Under the pieces are notes generated by a model. It worked only from the letters and a program-made list of their open reading frames with translations, was not told the origin of the DNA and did no database searches. Below, piece after piece: positions 11,601-24,500 of a stretch of 64,000 nt of DNA (position 1 is the stretch's first letter; each line of letters starts with the position of its first letter). The translations under genes were made by a program, and so were the position numbers. This DNA is from Chaetomium olivaceum (Eukaryota; Ascomycota; Sordariomycetes; Sordariales; Chaetomiaceae): the NCBI GenBank assembly GCA_039881045.1, contig JAYWVB010000046.1:124001-188000 (forward strand). The letters are read 5' to 3'.

Positions 11601-12761
11601 TTTAGCGGTCTGCCAGGATCGGGAATTATTGTGTTCGGCGTAGAGCTTGCAAATCAAACAAACGGTCGCTGCCGTGGCGGTCAAGGTGCTACCTGGCCGT
11701 CGTTTCCGTCGGTAGATGGTCCCGACCGCGGTGATGGGTTGCTGTATGCAATGACGGATGTGTGGGATAATCGAGTGAGTCGACGTTTCGAGTTGGTCGT
11801 TGCCGTGGTTAGTTAGTTATGCAGGGATGACGAATCGCCGGTGAGCCGCGAAGAAACACTCGCAGAAAACCCGGTATATCAGACCCGGCGGTCTATAGCT
11901 GAGCTGGGTGGGCGAATACAATGAACAGGCGGTCCTCGATGTTAAAAGGGAAGAAAATTACGGGTCTGGTGTCAGAGGTTGACGCTGTATTGTTTCAATG
12001 ACTGGGCCACCAAAGGAGGTAACACAAGGCAAGGAACGTCGTGTCGTTGTTGTGGTGTCGACAAAGCAGTGCGATCTAAAATAGGTAGCAGGGAGTGTTT
12101 GCCTTAGATCGCTCGGTGAGTGGTCGTCGGGCCGCAGTTTTTATTTCTTCAAAAGCCATGCAGCATTCCGCATCCAAGACTCCAAGTCCCGTTTCTGGGC
12201 CGGCACAGCGGCCTGACGGGGTGGGGGTGACCAGGGGATGGGATTACAGGACCTAAGATGGGCAGGGTACCCACCTCTAACGAGACAACGACCACGGTTC
12301 GCATGAATCTGCTAGATACTGCATCAAGCCTTTGAATCTCACGGTCCAATATTAAAGTGCAATAATAATCAAGGCAATGGCCCGGGATCAACGATGCGAA
12401 TGTGCTCAAATCCCAACTGCTCCCGGTTTTGATGTTTGTTTTCGGGAACGGGCAGTCACTAGCAATAAATAAAACCAACTCGACTCGGAATGAACGGATT
12501 CAGCGTGTCAGCTTCACCACAGCTTCAGGTCTTCAGGAACAGGCCGATGGAGGGGCGGGCAGATGCAGGGTTAATTGATGCGCTGACCAATCAAGGAGCC
12601 AACAAGACCTGCTGTGAGACCCCACAATAGCCTTGATCACTGCCCCTCCTTGCCTTGTGCACTCGAGCGCCTGTGAACCCTCGTTAACAAAATATCCAAG
12701 CAGGCTCAGCCTCCCGTCGAACCAGGCCGACAACTCCCACATCACAACCTCTGCTTGTGCC
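11601..12761. other. divergent intergenic region
   Basis: Promoter region shared by the hypothetical gene (-) and the NatB catalytic gene (+), about 1.16 kb. No open frame with coding character and no repeat is seen. Confidence 0.55.
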
Positions 12762-13387
12762 ATGGCCAACTTTCGTAGGTTCAGGCCCGACGACCTGAAC
12801 AAGCTCTCAAAATGCAATCTCGATCCATTCACCGAAACGTATGAGCTCGGCTTCTACCTGCAGTACTACGCGAAATGGCCGTCACTTTTCCAGGTTGCCG
12901 AGGACCAGCACGGAAACATCATCGGTTACAGTAGGGATAACAACCCTTTTTGCGCTTACGATCCAGGCCGCTAACACCAATAGTTATGGGAAAGCTGGAG
13001 TCCTCCCCCGAGATATACCAGTTCTCGGAGCACTACCTACCCTGGCACGCCCATATCACCGCCGTCACCGTCGCCCCGGAGGCTCGCCGTCTCGGTATCG
13101 GGAAACTGCTGACGGAGCAACTCGAGGTGGCTGCCGATGCCAACGACGCCTGGTTCGTCGATCTGTTTGTCCGCGTCAGCAACCACAAGGCGATCACCTT
13201 CTACAAGAACATGGGCTACAGCGTCTTTCGCGTAGTTAAAGACTACTATGGCGAACATTCAACCGACCCCAACCTGTCGAGCGAGGACGCCTACGACATG
13301 CGCAAACCCATGAAGAGGGACGTAAAGCGGCAGCATGTGAGGGACGACGGCGAGAAGCACGAGGTGGACCCCAGCGATGTGTGGTGA
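12762..13387 (+). CDS. NAT3: N-terminal acetyltransferase NatB catalytic subunit (Naa20/Nat3)
   Basis: A GNAT-fold enzyme that transfers acetyl from acetyl-CoA to the initiator Met of proteins beginning MD, ME, MN or MQ, working with the Mdm20/Naa25 auxiliary subunit on the ribosome. Two exons (12762-12930 and 12984-13387) encode 190 residues. The junction ...NIIGY/IMGKLE is in phase. Visible marks are the start MANFRRFRPDDL, the substrate-side segment NLDPFTETYELGFYLQYYAKWP, the acetyl-CoA pyrophosphate-binding loop RRLGIG, and VRVSNHKAITFYKNMGY near the C terminus, all typical of Naa20. The tail is basic then acidic and ends SDVW. Length fits the family and the frame is intact. Confidence 0.95.
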
Positions 13388-14035
13388 GAGCTGCCACTGA
13401 GATACACTCCAAAACGAACGCTCGGCTGGCACCGTGCATGATGCAACCCCGATCCCGGTATATGAGATACCCACGGCATTCTACAAATCCGGCGGACGAG
13501 AACGTCTGGTCGATGAAACCCCCTTAGACGCTGTTCAGCTACGCTGTTCAACCCCTCGTACGATCCACGCTCAGGAGACCACGCGATCTTTACTGGACTT
13601 CAATCTTCGGGGGGTCAGCGTCGCAGTGATGCAAGATACGACACCGTACACATCCGTATTGTAAATAATAGAAGATGTGTTGACCTCGTCCATCGCCCGA
13701 GATGCAACCTTGAATGCCAAGGGAGGTCCCCAACCGTCAGAGTCTCTCAACCGTCTCGCCAAGCTAGAGACGACGTTGGTGTCTGCATGACATATGCATC
13801 CACGCAGGGCTTAGTTGCCAAAGCACAACTTACCACGTAAACATGGTTCAACATGGTTCTCTTGGATGGTAGACTATTGAACTCGTGAGTGATTCTGAGG
13901 GCAGGCCCGTTTATGGCTGCTATGAATTGTACGACAGTAGACGACAGTACCCCTTTCTCAAAGCAAACATTGATATTCCTTGAACCCACATTAAACCGCC
14001 TAAAGCGATACAACGACCACGTACACACATATAGC
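13388..14035. other. intergenic, convergent 3' flanks
   Basis: 3' flanks of NatB (+) and nitronate monooxygenase (-). Nothing else recognised. Confidence 0.6.
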
Positions 14036-15137
14036 TTACAACTTGCTCTCCTTGCTCCCACCCAAATACACGTTGGCCAGTTTGAGCATGTCGACGGCTT
14101 CAGCCACCATTTCATCCACAATCTCCCCTGCCGGCTGGATCTTCTGAATAGCCCCGGCGACTTGCCCCATGAGGTGGGGAACGTCGATGTCCTTCCCTTC
14201 CTCGAGGTCGTGCTCGATCGGCACCACCCCTTTGCTACACAGTTCCTGAATCTTGTCCGGCTGCGTGTGCCACTTCCGAATATAATCATTCGTCTTCATC
14301 CTCAGCGGCCGCCCACTCAGCACCAGCGTCCGCTCCGTCCCCTCAAACCCACAGCTCACCACCTCCTTCTTGTGCTCCTCACTACACCCAGCCTCCACGC
14401 TCGCCACGAACCTCGTGCCCACCCACACCCCAGCAGCACCCTGCATCAGCGAACTCGCCAGCCCCCTCCCATTCGAGATCCCCCCCGCCGCAACCACCAA
14501 CGCGGTCTGCTCACCCCCCAGCATCTTCGGCCTATACTTCCTCGCCACATCCACCACGGCCGGAATCAACACACTATTCGCCACATCCCCCGTATGCCCA
14601 CCACCCTCCCCCCCTTGCGCACACACCATGTCCACCCCCAACTCCAGCGCCTTCACCGCATGCTTCGGATGCCCCACCATATTCATCACCAAAATCCCCG
14701 CCCCATGCAACCTCTCAATCACCTCCACCGGCGGCACGCCCACCGCACTGACAAACAGCCGCGCCCCGCTCTCCACCGTGATATCAATCAACTCGTTCAA
14801 CTTCCCGCCCGTGTAATCGTGGTTCGTCCTCCGCGCGTTCCCGCCCACCTGCGGCAGGGCCAGGTCGATGCCGAAGGGCAGGTCCGGCGCGGCGAGGTGG
14901 GCTTTCAGGTCGGCGACGATGTCGCGCAGCTGGTCGGGCGTGTACATGAAGCCGCCAATGACGCCCAGCCCGCCGGCGTTGGACACGGCCGCGGCGAGCC
15001 GCCCGTTGGAGGTGCGCGCCATGCCGGCGAGGAGGATGGGGTGGCGGATGCCGAGCAGCGTCGTTAGTGGGGTGTGATGGGGCCGGGGCCGGGGCCATTG
15101 GAAGGGGGGGGGTGGCGGTGGTGGTGGTGGACGGCAT
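14036..15137 (-). CDS. nitronate monooxygenase (2-nitropropane dioxygenase) with PTS1
   Basis: An FMN-dependent TIM-barrel enzyme that oxidises alkyl nitronates. Seen in the sequence: LLGIRHPILLAGM at the barrel start, a glycine-rich NAGGLGVIGG loop, a GGEGGGHTGDV motif carrying the conserved His, and a phosphate-binding AAGGISNGRG segment. The protein ends in Ser-Lys-Leu directly before the stop, a canonical PTS1 peroxisome signal. The frame is open from the stop at 14036 up to about 15067. The likely ATG ends at 15137 (MPSTTTTATPP) and is joined only if the nine-G run at 15104-15112 (plus strand) is one base shorter. Otherwise translation would have to begin at the internal Met ending at 15022, inside the conserved LAGMARTS segment, which would remove the first barrel strand. 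Expected length is about 365-375 residues. Confidence 0.88.
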
Positions 15138-16057
15138 GGTGGGCGGTTTGTTGTGTGATGTTCTGGTGTTTTTTGGGGAAGTGGGTTTGGAGGGTGGGTT
15201 TGGAGGGAGGTTGACGCTCAGGTGTAAGTGATTGGGAGTTTGAGACTGATTCACAGAGATAGATGGTGTGTGTGTGATGGAAGTCGGGGTGCAAGTATTG
15301 ATGAACCTGAGCTTGGTACCGCTGGAAAGAACAAGACACGAGGGAAGCGGTTTGATGGATGATAGAGAAAAGAAAGAAGAAATACCAACAACTAGATAGA
15401 TGTACGGAACAGTCCGAATCACAAGCAATTCTCAATCCTACACATCAAACACAATCCCTCCGAGTTCTGTCCCTCATCTTTCCCCAACAAGCAACAAAGA
15501 CAAGGGAAAGATGCCCCTGTGGCCCACCGAGTGGAGTCCACAACCTAGCACCGGCCTCGAGCCGAGAAGCCAAGATGCGGGGAGCGGGGAGGAGCCGAGG
15601 CATCTGCAAGTCACCGACTGGGGCCTTGGCGTCCACTCGTTCTCACCGTAGTCACCTCGGTGCTGTGCAGTGTCCGATTTGAGCATGAACTGGCAATGAA
15701 GCATGAGGAGTTTCTTCTGTGCATATCAACCGTCGAGCTGTTATATATGTATATATCATCATCATCCAAGTTACTCCAGAGTCCCAACGATACAGCCAGC
15801 CAGGCGCATGATAATCATACAACGTCTATCATGAACCATTCTACCATGTAGTGTAGAGCACCAACGCCGGGGTATCAAGCCACCCCAAAAATACACACCT
15901 CTGAGCGGTATCGTAATATTTCTCCCTCTTCAAACCCCTTCAAACCCAAGGGAGAGGCCGGTTTCGTAAGCCGTCGTAACCATTAGCCATCTCATAAAGA
16001 TAGTCGTTCCAAGTTCGTTTCTTAAACACCCATTCGTTTATGTGTTTCGAAAGGAGG
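15138..16057. other. intergenic
   Basis: Upstream region of the nitronate monooxygenase gene and 3' flank of the next minus-strand gene. No coding region or repeat is recognised. Confidence 0.55.
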
Positions 16058-17564
16058 TTAACCAAAATGAGGCAGTCGTGCCGGTACAAAGGTATTCTCG
16101 GTTCGTAGCTCGCCATTGGCCTCCTTGGTTGGTAAGGGGCTGGGTTCTCGGATTGCTGTGCGTGGTGTTTTAAGTTCGAGTTGTTCGAGTTCATCCTCGT
16201 CAATCGTGGCTCGGTGTACTTTAGGGGCGAGGTCTTCTGTTGGAGTATGTTGGGGCCCTTGATTTGGCACCCCATTCCCCCCTTCATCCGTATTACTTAG
16301 GGTTTCAGACTCGTCCTTGCCTAAGCCCTTTTGCATGGCGAGTTGCGCGGCGGCCTTCCGCCTCCTCTCGATCTCTTCATATTCTTCCCTCGCGGCTTGC
16401 TCCTCTTCCCTTCGTAAATCCTCCAGCGAAGGGGCTCGTGCCACGCTGTCCAGCTCCTGAACAGGAGATACGGGGTTGCTGTCCCACTTGCTTTCGTCCG
16501 GTGTATTGGTCGACGATAGCGTAGTTCGAGAAACTGTCCTTGATAGGCCCCTATCCCTATCCCTATCCCTATCGGCCGGCCGTTTCCCCTTGCTGCTGCG
16601 GGTCTTTGTGCTCCCCCGGTCGTCGACTCGTTCCAGGGCAACCGTAAATTCGTCGTCTAGCGGCACTGCATCCTCGTCGCCCTCCCCATCACTCGGAAAT
16701 AAGTCTCCCCTTGACCGATACGAGCTCGACGTGTCTCCCGAATTAGTCGTATTGCTCCTCGGCCTCTTCCCCTGCTGCCGCCTCGAACCCTCTTCATCGC
16801 TCGCCCCCAGCAACGGCTGATGTTCATCTTCCCTCAACCCGTCGCCGTGATACCCCTGTTCCGTTCCCCCCACCACCACCACCGGGATGCTCTCTCAAAT
16901 TCGCCGCCGACGGCTTATACCTCAAACTCCCCACAATCTTAAACGGCAACCTGCCCAAAAACCCCAGCGGCGCCGTCCTCGGAATGACATTCGGATCCTC
17001 CTCGCCCGAACTCTTCCTCCCCGCCCCGGCACCCCTCGTCCCGTAGCTCATCCCCCTCTTCCTCCTCGGCTGATCCACCACATCGCCGCCCACCCTCCCC
17101 CCTCCCACTCCCAGCCCAGAACCTCCCCTATGCCCGCCCGACCCCGTCCCCGCCAACAACCGATCCCAATCCCCCCCCAATATCCCCCTCCTCCCCCCCC
17201 CTTCCTCCTCCCTCCCATCAACACCAACCTCAAACTCATCCGCAAAGTCCTCCTCCCAATCGTCATAAAAATCAAAACTATACTCCGGCGCCACCCTCCC
17301 CCCAATAAGCCCACCGCCCACCGCGCGCCGTGACCCCCTCGCCCCGCGGTCCCGCTCCCTCGCCCGCCGCGCCCGCTCGTCGCGATCGCCCAGGCATACC
17401 GCGGTGCACGAGTCGACGGCGCCGGCGAGCGAGGCGAGGCAGGGGTTGATGTAGCGGTGGCCGAAGGTCCAGATGCCGGCGGCGGCGTCCGAGGTGACGG
17501 CTTCGGTGGTGTGCGAGAATTGGTTCCAGGTTTGGCGCAGGCGCGGGTCTTGGATGAATGCCAT
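16058..17564 (-). CDS. hypothetical low-complexity protein, ~500 residues
   Basis: Family not recognised. A single exon starts at the ATG ending at 17564 (MAFIQDPRLRQTWNQFSHTT). The first ~75 residues look folded and contain a hydrophobic, Cys-containing stretch (CLASLAGAVDSCTAVCLG) followed by a very basic segment. The rest is Gly/Arg/Asp-rich and probably disordered, with an acidic patch (DFYDDWEEDFADEFE), an RDRDRDRDRG repeat encoded by plus-strand CCCTAT-type units near 16550-16572, and a charged helix (LRREEEQAAREEYEEIERRR). The frame changes at the six-C run at 16866-16871 (plus strand): five would join ...REHPGGGGGG to TEQGYHGDGLRE. The N-terminal hydrophobic part may associate with membrane, but this is weak. 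Confidence 0.7.
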
Positions 17565-18726
17565 TGTCCTCCTTTTTTTCCTTTTTTTCTTTTCCTTTTC
17601 TTTTGGGTTTTTGGTTTAGGGTGGGTCGGTCGGGGGCGTGGTTGTTGTGGTTGTATGGATTGGTGGGTTTGTGGTCGGTGGTTGCTCTACCTACTCGGGT
17701 GCGGCTGTCGTCGGGTGGTTGGCAGTTGCGTACGTCGGCCACAGGGAGTGAGATGACGGGGTGGCTACCTAGCGGTCGCTTTGGCGTTATAACCGCTGAA
17801 GGGGCGACATTCGAGATATCGGCTTTGTTGCGTCTGTTGGGGCGCACAGGTTGCTTGGGGGATTTAGAATTGGCGACGTCTTTCAAATATCGAGAAGAGA
17901 AAAGAGGCGACAGTGGTTCAATGGAGCGGGATGAAATGCGCCGGAGCTAGTCTCCGCGGTTGTGTTGGAGTGAGCGGACGCGATGGTCAGGGAGTCGGCA
18001 TCTGGTCCGGGCAACAAAACCCGACGTCGAAAGGAATGTACAATATCGGGAATGGGTCGTGGCTTGACGCGCAATCGATGATGGTTCATTCGTACATAGT
18101 TCGGGAATTGCCCGCCGCAACTTGTTTCAGGGCCGCATTCCTAGATGTCGGCAAAAGAAGGTCCGGGGGCTGCGCCGTTCTAATCATGGATTGATACATA
18201 GCCCGAGGTGAGACTCTGGGGAAGCCCCGCTATATCACTGGCTGCCAGCTGGATTCGGGAAGGCGGATCGCACCGCCAAGTGCTGAAGGCCCGGTAAAAT
18301 CGAAAGCATCCTGGCGGGGCCACCTGGCGATGAGATCATCGTAACGGTTGAACGGTTGAACAACATCACAGCAGATGTACCAGATACCTAGAAGCTATAG
18401 CTATAAGAACCAAGTGAGGCAGCGCACGACCTGAAGAGCATGAGATTCAGTATTTGCAGAATGTACTGGGTAACGCTATGTAGGTAGCTACCAAGCAGGT
18501 GGCTCTGCCTAGGAAAACCCCATGGTTTGAGCCGGATCAAGGGTCTGTTCTGTTCTGTCATGGCTTATGACCCGGTGGTGAGCGAGATCAGGCGCAAGAA
18601 AACATTAAGTGGACGCCGATGCCAGGAGATCATTCGTTTCGCCAACAAGCTGAACCGCAAAAGCCGCATGCATCGTGATTGTTTTTAAATTCCGCAAACC
18701 AGACAAGACATCCCTCCAAAGGCGTC
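17565..18726. other. intergenic
   Basis: Promoter of the minus-strand hypothetical gene and 3' flank of the taxilin gene. A T-rich tract (17568-17605) lies immediately upstream of the hypothetical gene's start. An AT-rich patch at about 18360-18480 has no coding content. Confidence 0.5.
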
Positions 18727-20553
18727 TTAGCGATGGCCATTAGTAGCGGCAACCGGCGCAGGAGGGGGTCGCTCGGGCCCGTACGGCTGGGGCTGTTGCT
18801 GCTGATGCAGCTCGTCCTCGGTCTCGTCGTCGTACTCGTCGCCATCGTCACTAACTTCCTCGTCTTCGCCTTCGTCGTACTCGTCGTCCTCGTACTCGCT
18901 TTCATCCCCGTCCAGATCCCCTTCCACATACCCGTTTCTCGACTGTGCCCGTCAGCCCCGGCGGAATGCCCCGACCCTGCTGCTGCATCTGCTTGATGAT
19001 GCCGTTGAGCTTCTCGAGCTTCTTCTTCAGCTCGTCGATCTCGCCCAGGTTCTTGTTCCGCTCCTCCGCCATCTTGAGGATGTTGCCGTTGACCTGGTCG
19101 TGCTTTCGCTTGAGGTTTTCGTTCTCGCGCTCGAGTCGTTTCGTCTTCTTCGACATGTCCTCCATCTCTTTCCGGAACGTCATGAAGAGGTCGTTGCTGT
19201 TGTTGAGCGTATCCTCGACCTGTGCCCGCGCGTCAGTCTGCGCGCTCGGCCGGCGGCGGCGGACAGGACAGACCTGTTTGAACTTGTCCACATAGACGTT
19301 GAGCTGTTGCCTCAGTTCCGTCTCCGTCTTGGAGAACGTCTGCACCTGCGCGTTGAGCTGCCTCGACCGCCCGAGTTCTGCCTCGTAATTTTTCTTCTCC
19401 CGCTCGTACCTTGCCAGGTTGTACTGAACCTCGAGTTCCTTAGTGCGCATCTGCGAATGGAAATGCAGCTCTCGGAGCTCGTACTGGTCGATGAACGACT
19501 TGAAGCGCTGACAAAACCTAAAAACCGTGAGCTGTGGGCCAGAAAGGCATAAAGGGCCGACGTACAGCTCCTCCATCTCCATGTCGACTACCTGCTTGCG
19601 CGGATTGTCCTTTTCTTCCTGATAGTCGTCCATCCGCCTAAGAATGCCCGAATATCTCTCGTCCCAGGTATTCTGGCTTCTGACCTGCGTGTCGGACAGA
19701 GTCTTGTTCTCGTTCTGCCCGAGCCAATTCCATCAGCACACCGGCTTCCAACAGCCAACCCTCGGGCAGGGGAGCGCACCTTAAGCTTGTTATTTTCTCG
19801 TTGAAGCTCACGACAGAGCTTCTCCAGCTTCTCTTTCAGAGACACGGTGTTAAGCTCGTTCCTGCTGCTGTCTTTGTCCTTTTGCAACTGGTCCCCTCGT
19901 TTTTTGTTCTTGATACTCTCACGTTCGTGCCGCTTCATATCTGAGAGGAGATCGGAACATCGTTTGGTGAGGTGATCGATTTTTTGCAACTCGCTCATTT
20001 TCGCAGTCTGCGTGTGCAGCTCCCGATTCGCCTTCCTAACCTCCCGCTCTGCAACCAGTCAGTTACAAGTCCCAAAGTTAACCCCTTCCCCACGGCGTTC
20101 TGCGCTCAATGCTCAAGGACAGCACCGCGGTGCCAGCAGTTTCCCCACCTCATCCCCCCCACCCAAGACAACAAAAAAGAGGGCGCAGGCGGAATCCCCT
20201 TTGACCCGGCAGCTACGGCAAAATAGGGGACGTGTACCCACCGATATCAGCCTCCTGATCTTTTTCGCCAGCGGCATCATGCTCGAGCTGTGAGATTCTT
20301 TGCGCAATAAGCTTGGACGCTTCGTTCGGCTCGGGCGTCTTCTTCTGCTTCCCCTTCTTTCCGGGAACAGCGGCAGGCGGTGCCGGGGCGGGTCGGTTGT
20401 CATGGCCGGCAACATGGTGCCCCGTCGCATGGACGGGGTCGGACGGTTGTTGATTCGGGGTTCCAGCCGCCACGGGAGTCGCGGGTCGGGTACCACAGTT
20501 GCTGAAGCCATCGTGGGGTTGACCAAGGACATTGGTCGCTGCCTGTGCGAGGC
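18727..20553 (-). CDS. taxilin-family coiled-coil protein (5' exon not resolved)
   Basis: Taxilins are long coiled-coil proteins; animal members bind syntaxins and nascent-chain proteins, and fungal roles are less clear. Diagnostic segments are EASKLIAQRISQLEHDAAGE, EREVRKANRELH, the hallmark LKEKLEKLCRELQRENNKLK, and FKSFIDQYELRELHFHSQMR, followed by continuous heptads to KLEKLNGIIKQMQQQGRGIP. An intron at 20049-20241 joins ...EADI to EREVRK in phase. Others lie near 19718-19780, 19516-19566 and 19218-19274. The last part is a Glu/Asp-rich tail, then a Gln/Pro-rich end at 18727; the tail is in another frame and is reached by removing one G from the CCC (plus strand) at 18931-18933. The first visible coding exon begins at 20553 after an acceptor (tatattag). 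It has no in-frame ATG, so a short start exon lies further upstream. Confidence 0.85.
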
Positions 20554-21545
20554 CTAATATACAAAGTAACAAGTGGTGAGTAAAAAAAGACCCGCTACCG
20601 TGGGGAAATCCGATATCCCATACGCTATTTAACCTTGGTAGTGGCGATGTGGCCTAGGCGCGGGGGACGGCGACCGAGCGTCGTCCTCGTAGCTACCGTC
20701 GCTCTGAGGGAAATTTGACGTCGTCTACGGTCGAAAGGAGCCTGATGAAAGCACTGAGGGTCGCTTATTCAATCAGACGGCTGACAGCAGGGACCGTCAT
20801 GCGTCCCTCGAGTAATGATGCACACTCGGGACTGAATGCACGCTATGGGATGCTCCGCTGGGAAGGGCAGCGTGTGGGTGATAGTTTACCAAAACCCTCA
20901 GCGCGGCTACTACCATACAGATCTGTACTGCGCCGTCTGCAGTCGAGCAGGGGTCCGAGGGTAGAGGAGAATGAGTGTTAGGGTGGCACTAGGGAGGTGC
21001 TGGTGGTTGAGCAGGCGAGCAACTGCAGAGATTGCTCCTGCGTCTCCAGAATGTCGTCGCAATTGCATTAGCCTCGTCCAGCCCTGGGAAACCTGGAACC
21101 GCTGCTAAAACTCAGGTGTGGAGCAGCACCAATTCATGCCGTGGCAGAGCCCGCGTGGACAAGACAATCGGTGCGTTAACCCGCAGCGACTCAGCACTCT
21201 GTCCCTTCCATCGAGTCGGGTCGTCCTCGGTGGGGGAAAGTGGCGGGCAAGTCTTGTCTTGGCAGATATGACGGTACCTCCAGCCTAGTTCCAGATGGGG
21301 CAATCTGTGACGTGCAGCCTGGTGCTTCGATAACACCCTCTTCCGCTCCACTTTCCGACCAAGCCGAGCCCAATTTCGGCTTCGGTCGCTTTCCGCTCCA
21401 CTTCTAAGGTTTCCCTATCCGGATTTCGAACAAGAAAGTTTTATCAAACAAGGCAAGCAAGCTGTCGCAGGCCCTATGTCAACCCACCCGTCGTCAAAAC
21501 CCAGCGACGAGTTCCCCTTCGCTACTCCCGGCCGGCGTTATCAAG
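20554..21545. other. divergent intergenic region, including the unseen first taxilin exon
   Basis: Should contain the start exon and promoter of the taxilin gene (-) and the promoter of the CYM1 gene (+). I could not find an ATG-containing exon with a phase-1 donor. Confidence 0.45.
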
Positions 21546-24500
21546 ATGCTTCGTAGCACGGCTACACGCGCTGCGAGAGCGGCAACCGACCTCTCGCAGC
21601 TTCCGAAGACCGGCGAGAAACTTCATGGTTTCACGCTGCTGCGGACGAAGCATGTCCCGGAGCTCGAGTTGACGGCACTGCACCTACGGCACGACAAGAC
21701 AGGCGCCGAACACCTGCACATCGCTCGCGATGACAGCAACAATGTCTTCTCTATTGGGTTCAAGACTAACCCTCCAGATGATACCGGTATCCCGCATATC
21801 CTGGAGCATACCACGCTCTGTGGAAGTGAGAAGTTCGTGCTTGCTCGAGTTTTAGTCTGGACCTTTTTTTAACATCCTATAGGTACCCAATCCGGGATCC
21901 GTTCTTCAAGATGCTGCCGCGTACCCTGTCCAACTTCATGAACGCCTTTACCGCCTCGGACCATACCTTCTACCCGTTCGCCACCACCAACGCTCGGGAT
22001 TTCAAAAACCTAATGTCCGTATATCTCGACGCGACCCTCAGACCTTTGCTAAAGGAATCCGACTTTACTCAGGAGGGATGGCGAATCGGCCCCGAGAACC
22101 CCAGGCTCTTGCCGCTGGCGGTGAAGTCAAGCCGGAGGACCGGAAGCTCGTTTTCAAGGGCGTCGTGTACAATGAGATGAAGGGCCAGATGTCGGACGCT
22201 GGTTATCTGTATTACATCAGATTTCAAGACCACATCTTCCCAGACATCAACAACTCAGGTGGCGACCCGCAAAAGATCACCGACCTGACCTACGAGCAGC
22301 TAAAGCAGTTCCATGCCGAGCACTACCACCCGAGCAACGCCAAGGTTTTCACATACGGCGACATGCCGTTGGCAGACCACTTGAAGGAGATTGACGCTCA
22401 GCTTGGCGCCTTCGAGCGGATCAAGGGCGACATGACGATCCACCGCCCTATTGATCTTAGCAGTGGCCCGCAGGAGGTGCGGCTGCAGGGTCCTATCGAC
22501 CCCTTGGTCGACTTGAACAAGCAGGTCAAGACATCTGTGTCTTGGGTTCTGGGCGATACTTCCAACGTTGTCGAATCGTTCTCTCTAGCGTTGATATCCG
22601 CCCTGCTGACGGACGGCTATGGGTCACCCCTGTATAAGGGCCTTATTGAAACCGGTCTCGGCACCGACTGGAGTCCTAATTCGGGCTACGACAGCTCAGG
22701 CAAGGTCGGGATATTCTCAATCGGCCTGACGGGCGTGGCAGAGGCGGATGTCTCTAAGTTGAAACCCTCTGTGCAAGACATTCTTCGCGGCGTCAAGGAA
22801 AAGGGTTTTGATCGATCCAAGATCGACGGCTACCTGCATCAGCTCGAACTGGGCCTGAAGCACAAGACGGCTAACTTTGGCATGTCTTTGCTACACCGGC
22901 TGAAGCCGAAATGGTTCACGGGGGTTGATCCATTCGACTCCCTTGCCTGGAACGACACGCTTGCTGCGTTTGAGACCGAGTATGCCAAGAAAGGCTACCT
23001 CGAAGGGTTGATGGAGAAGTACTTGATGAACGACAACACATTGACGTTCACCATGGCTCCATCTGCCGAGTTCGTGCAGGAACTTGCAAAGGAGGAGGAA
23101 GCCCGCCTCAAGACGAAGATTTCCAAGGCTGTCGAGGCTGCCGGCGGCGAGGAGCAGGCTCAGGCCGCTCTTGAAACACGGGAATTGGCACTCCTAACCG
23201 AGCAGGGCAAATCCAATACCGAGGACCTGAGCTGCCTGCCAAGCGTTCATGTCCAGGACATTCCGCGCCAGAAAGAGCCCATTGTTCTACGAAACGAGAC
23301 CGTGGGCGAAGTTAAGCTCCAGTTGCGCGAGGCACCAACCAATGGCCTAACCTACTTCCGGGCAATCAACACGCTAGAGAACCTGCCCGACGAGCTGCGC
23401 TCTCTCATCCCGCTCTTCACCGATGCCATTATGCGTCTCGGTACCAAGGACATGACCATGGAGCAGCTCGAAGATCTCATCAAGCTCAAGACCGGCGGCG
23501 TGTCAGTCGGCTACCACTCGGCATCACAGCCGACAGATTATGCGCAAGCGAAGGAGGGTCTCGTTTTTCCGGGATGGCCCTGGATCGCAACGTTCCAGTC
23601 ATGTTCGACCTGCTGCGCAAACTGATCGTTGACACCAATTTCGATAGCCCAGAGGCCTCCCAGCAGATCCGGCAGCTTCTGCAGGCCGCCTCGGACGGCG
23701 TCGTTAACGATATTGCCTCATCGGGACATGCTTTTGCTCGAAGGGCCGCGGAAGCTGGTCTGACGTGGGATGCCTTCGTCAGGGAGCAAGTCAGCGGTTT
23801 GTCACAAGTGAAGCTGGTGACAAGCCTTGCAAACCGGCCGGAGTCTGACAAACTGGAAGATGTTATCGGAAAGCTGAAGCTGATTCAGCAGTTTGCCTTT
23901 GCCGGCAACATGCGGGCTGCCATCACATGCGACAGCGAGAGCGTCGCCAACAACACAAGTGCTCTTTCGGGCTTCTTGGGCTCCCTCCCGTCCCACACTG
24001 TCAACTTCCCACCGCGCCAAAACCGGGACTTTGCCAGGAACATTAAATCATTCTATCCCCTACCATACCAGGTCTACTATGGCGCGCTTGCTTTGCCGAC
24101 CGTTTCTTACACGTCGCCTGACAATGCCCCTCTCCAGATCCTGTCCTCTCTCCTGACTCACAAGCACCTGCATCACGAGATCCGCGAGAAGGGCGGGGCT
24201 TATGGTGGGGGCGCATACTCGCGGGCAATCGACGGCATCTTTGGCTTTTACTCGTACCGCGACCCGAATCCGCTTAACACTATCAAGATCATGCGGAACG
24301 CCGGCCAGTGGGCCGTTGACAAGAAATGGTCGGACCGTGATCTCGAAGACGCCAAGATCTCGGTCTTCCAGGGTGTCGATGCTCCCCGGGCGGTCAACGA
24401 AGAGGGCATGAGTACCTTCGTCTACGGCATTACCGAAGAGATGAAGCAAGCTCGCCGCGAGCAACTACTCGATGTCACTAAGGACCAGGTCCGCGACGTC

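Noticed and set aside
13889..15067. 392-codon plus-strand open frame
   Set aside because: It is the complement of the nitronate monooxygenase gene; His/Arg/Pro-rich composition is typical of antisense of GC-rich coding DNA.
18900..18940. gtatgt donor at the end of the taxilin coiled coil
   Set aside because: The only nearby acceptor would make a ~33-base intron, too short; the acidic tail directly downstream is clearly coding.
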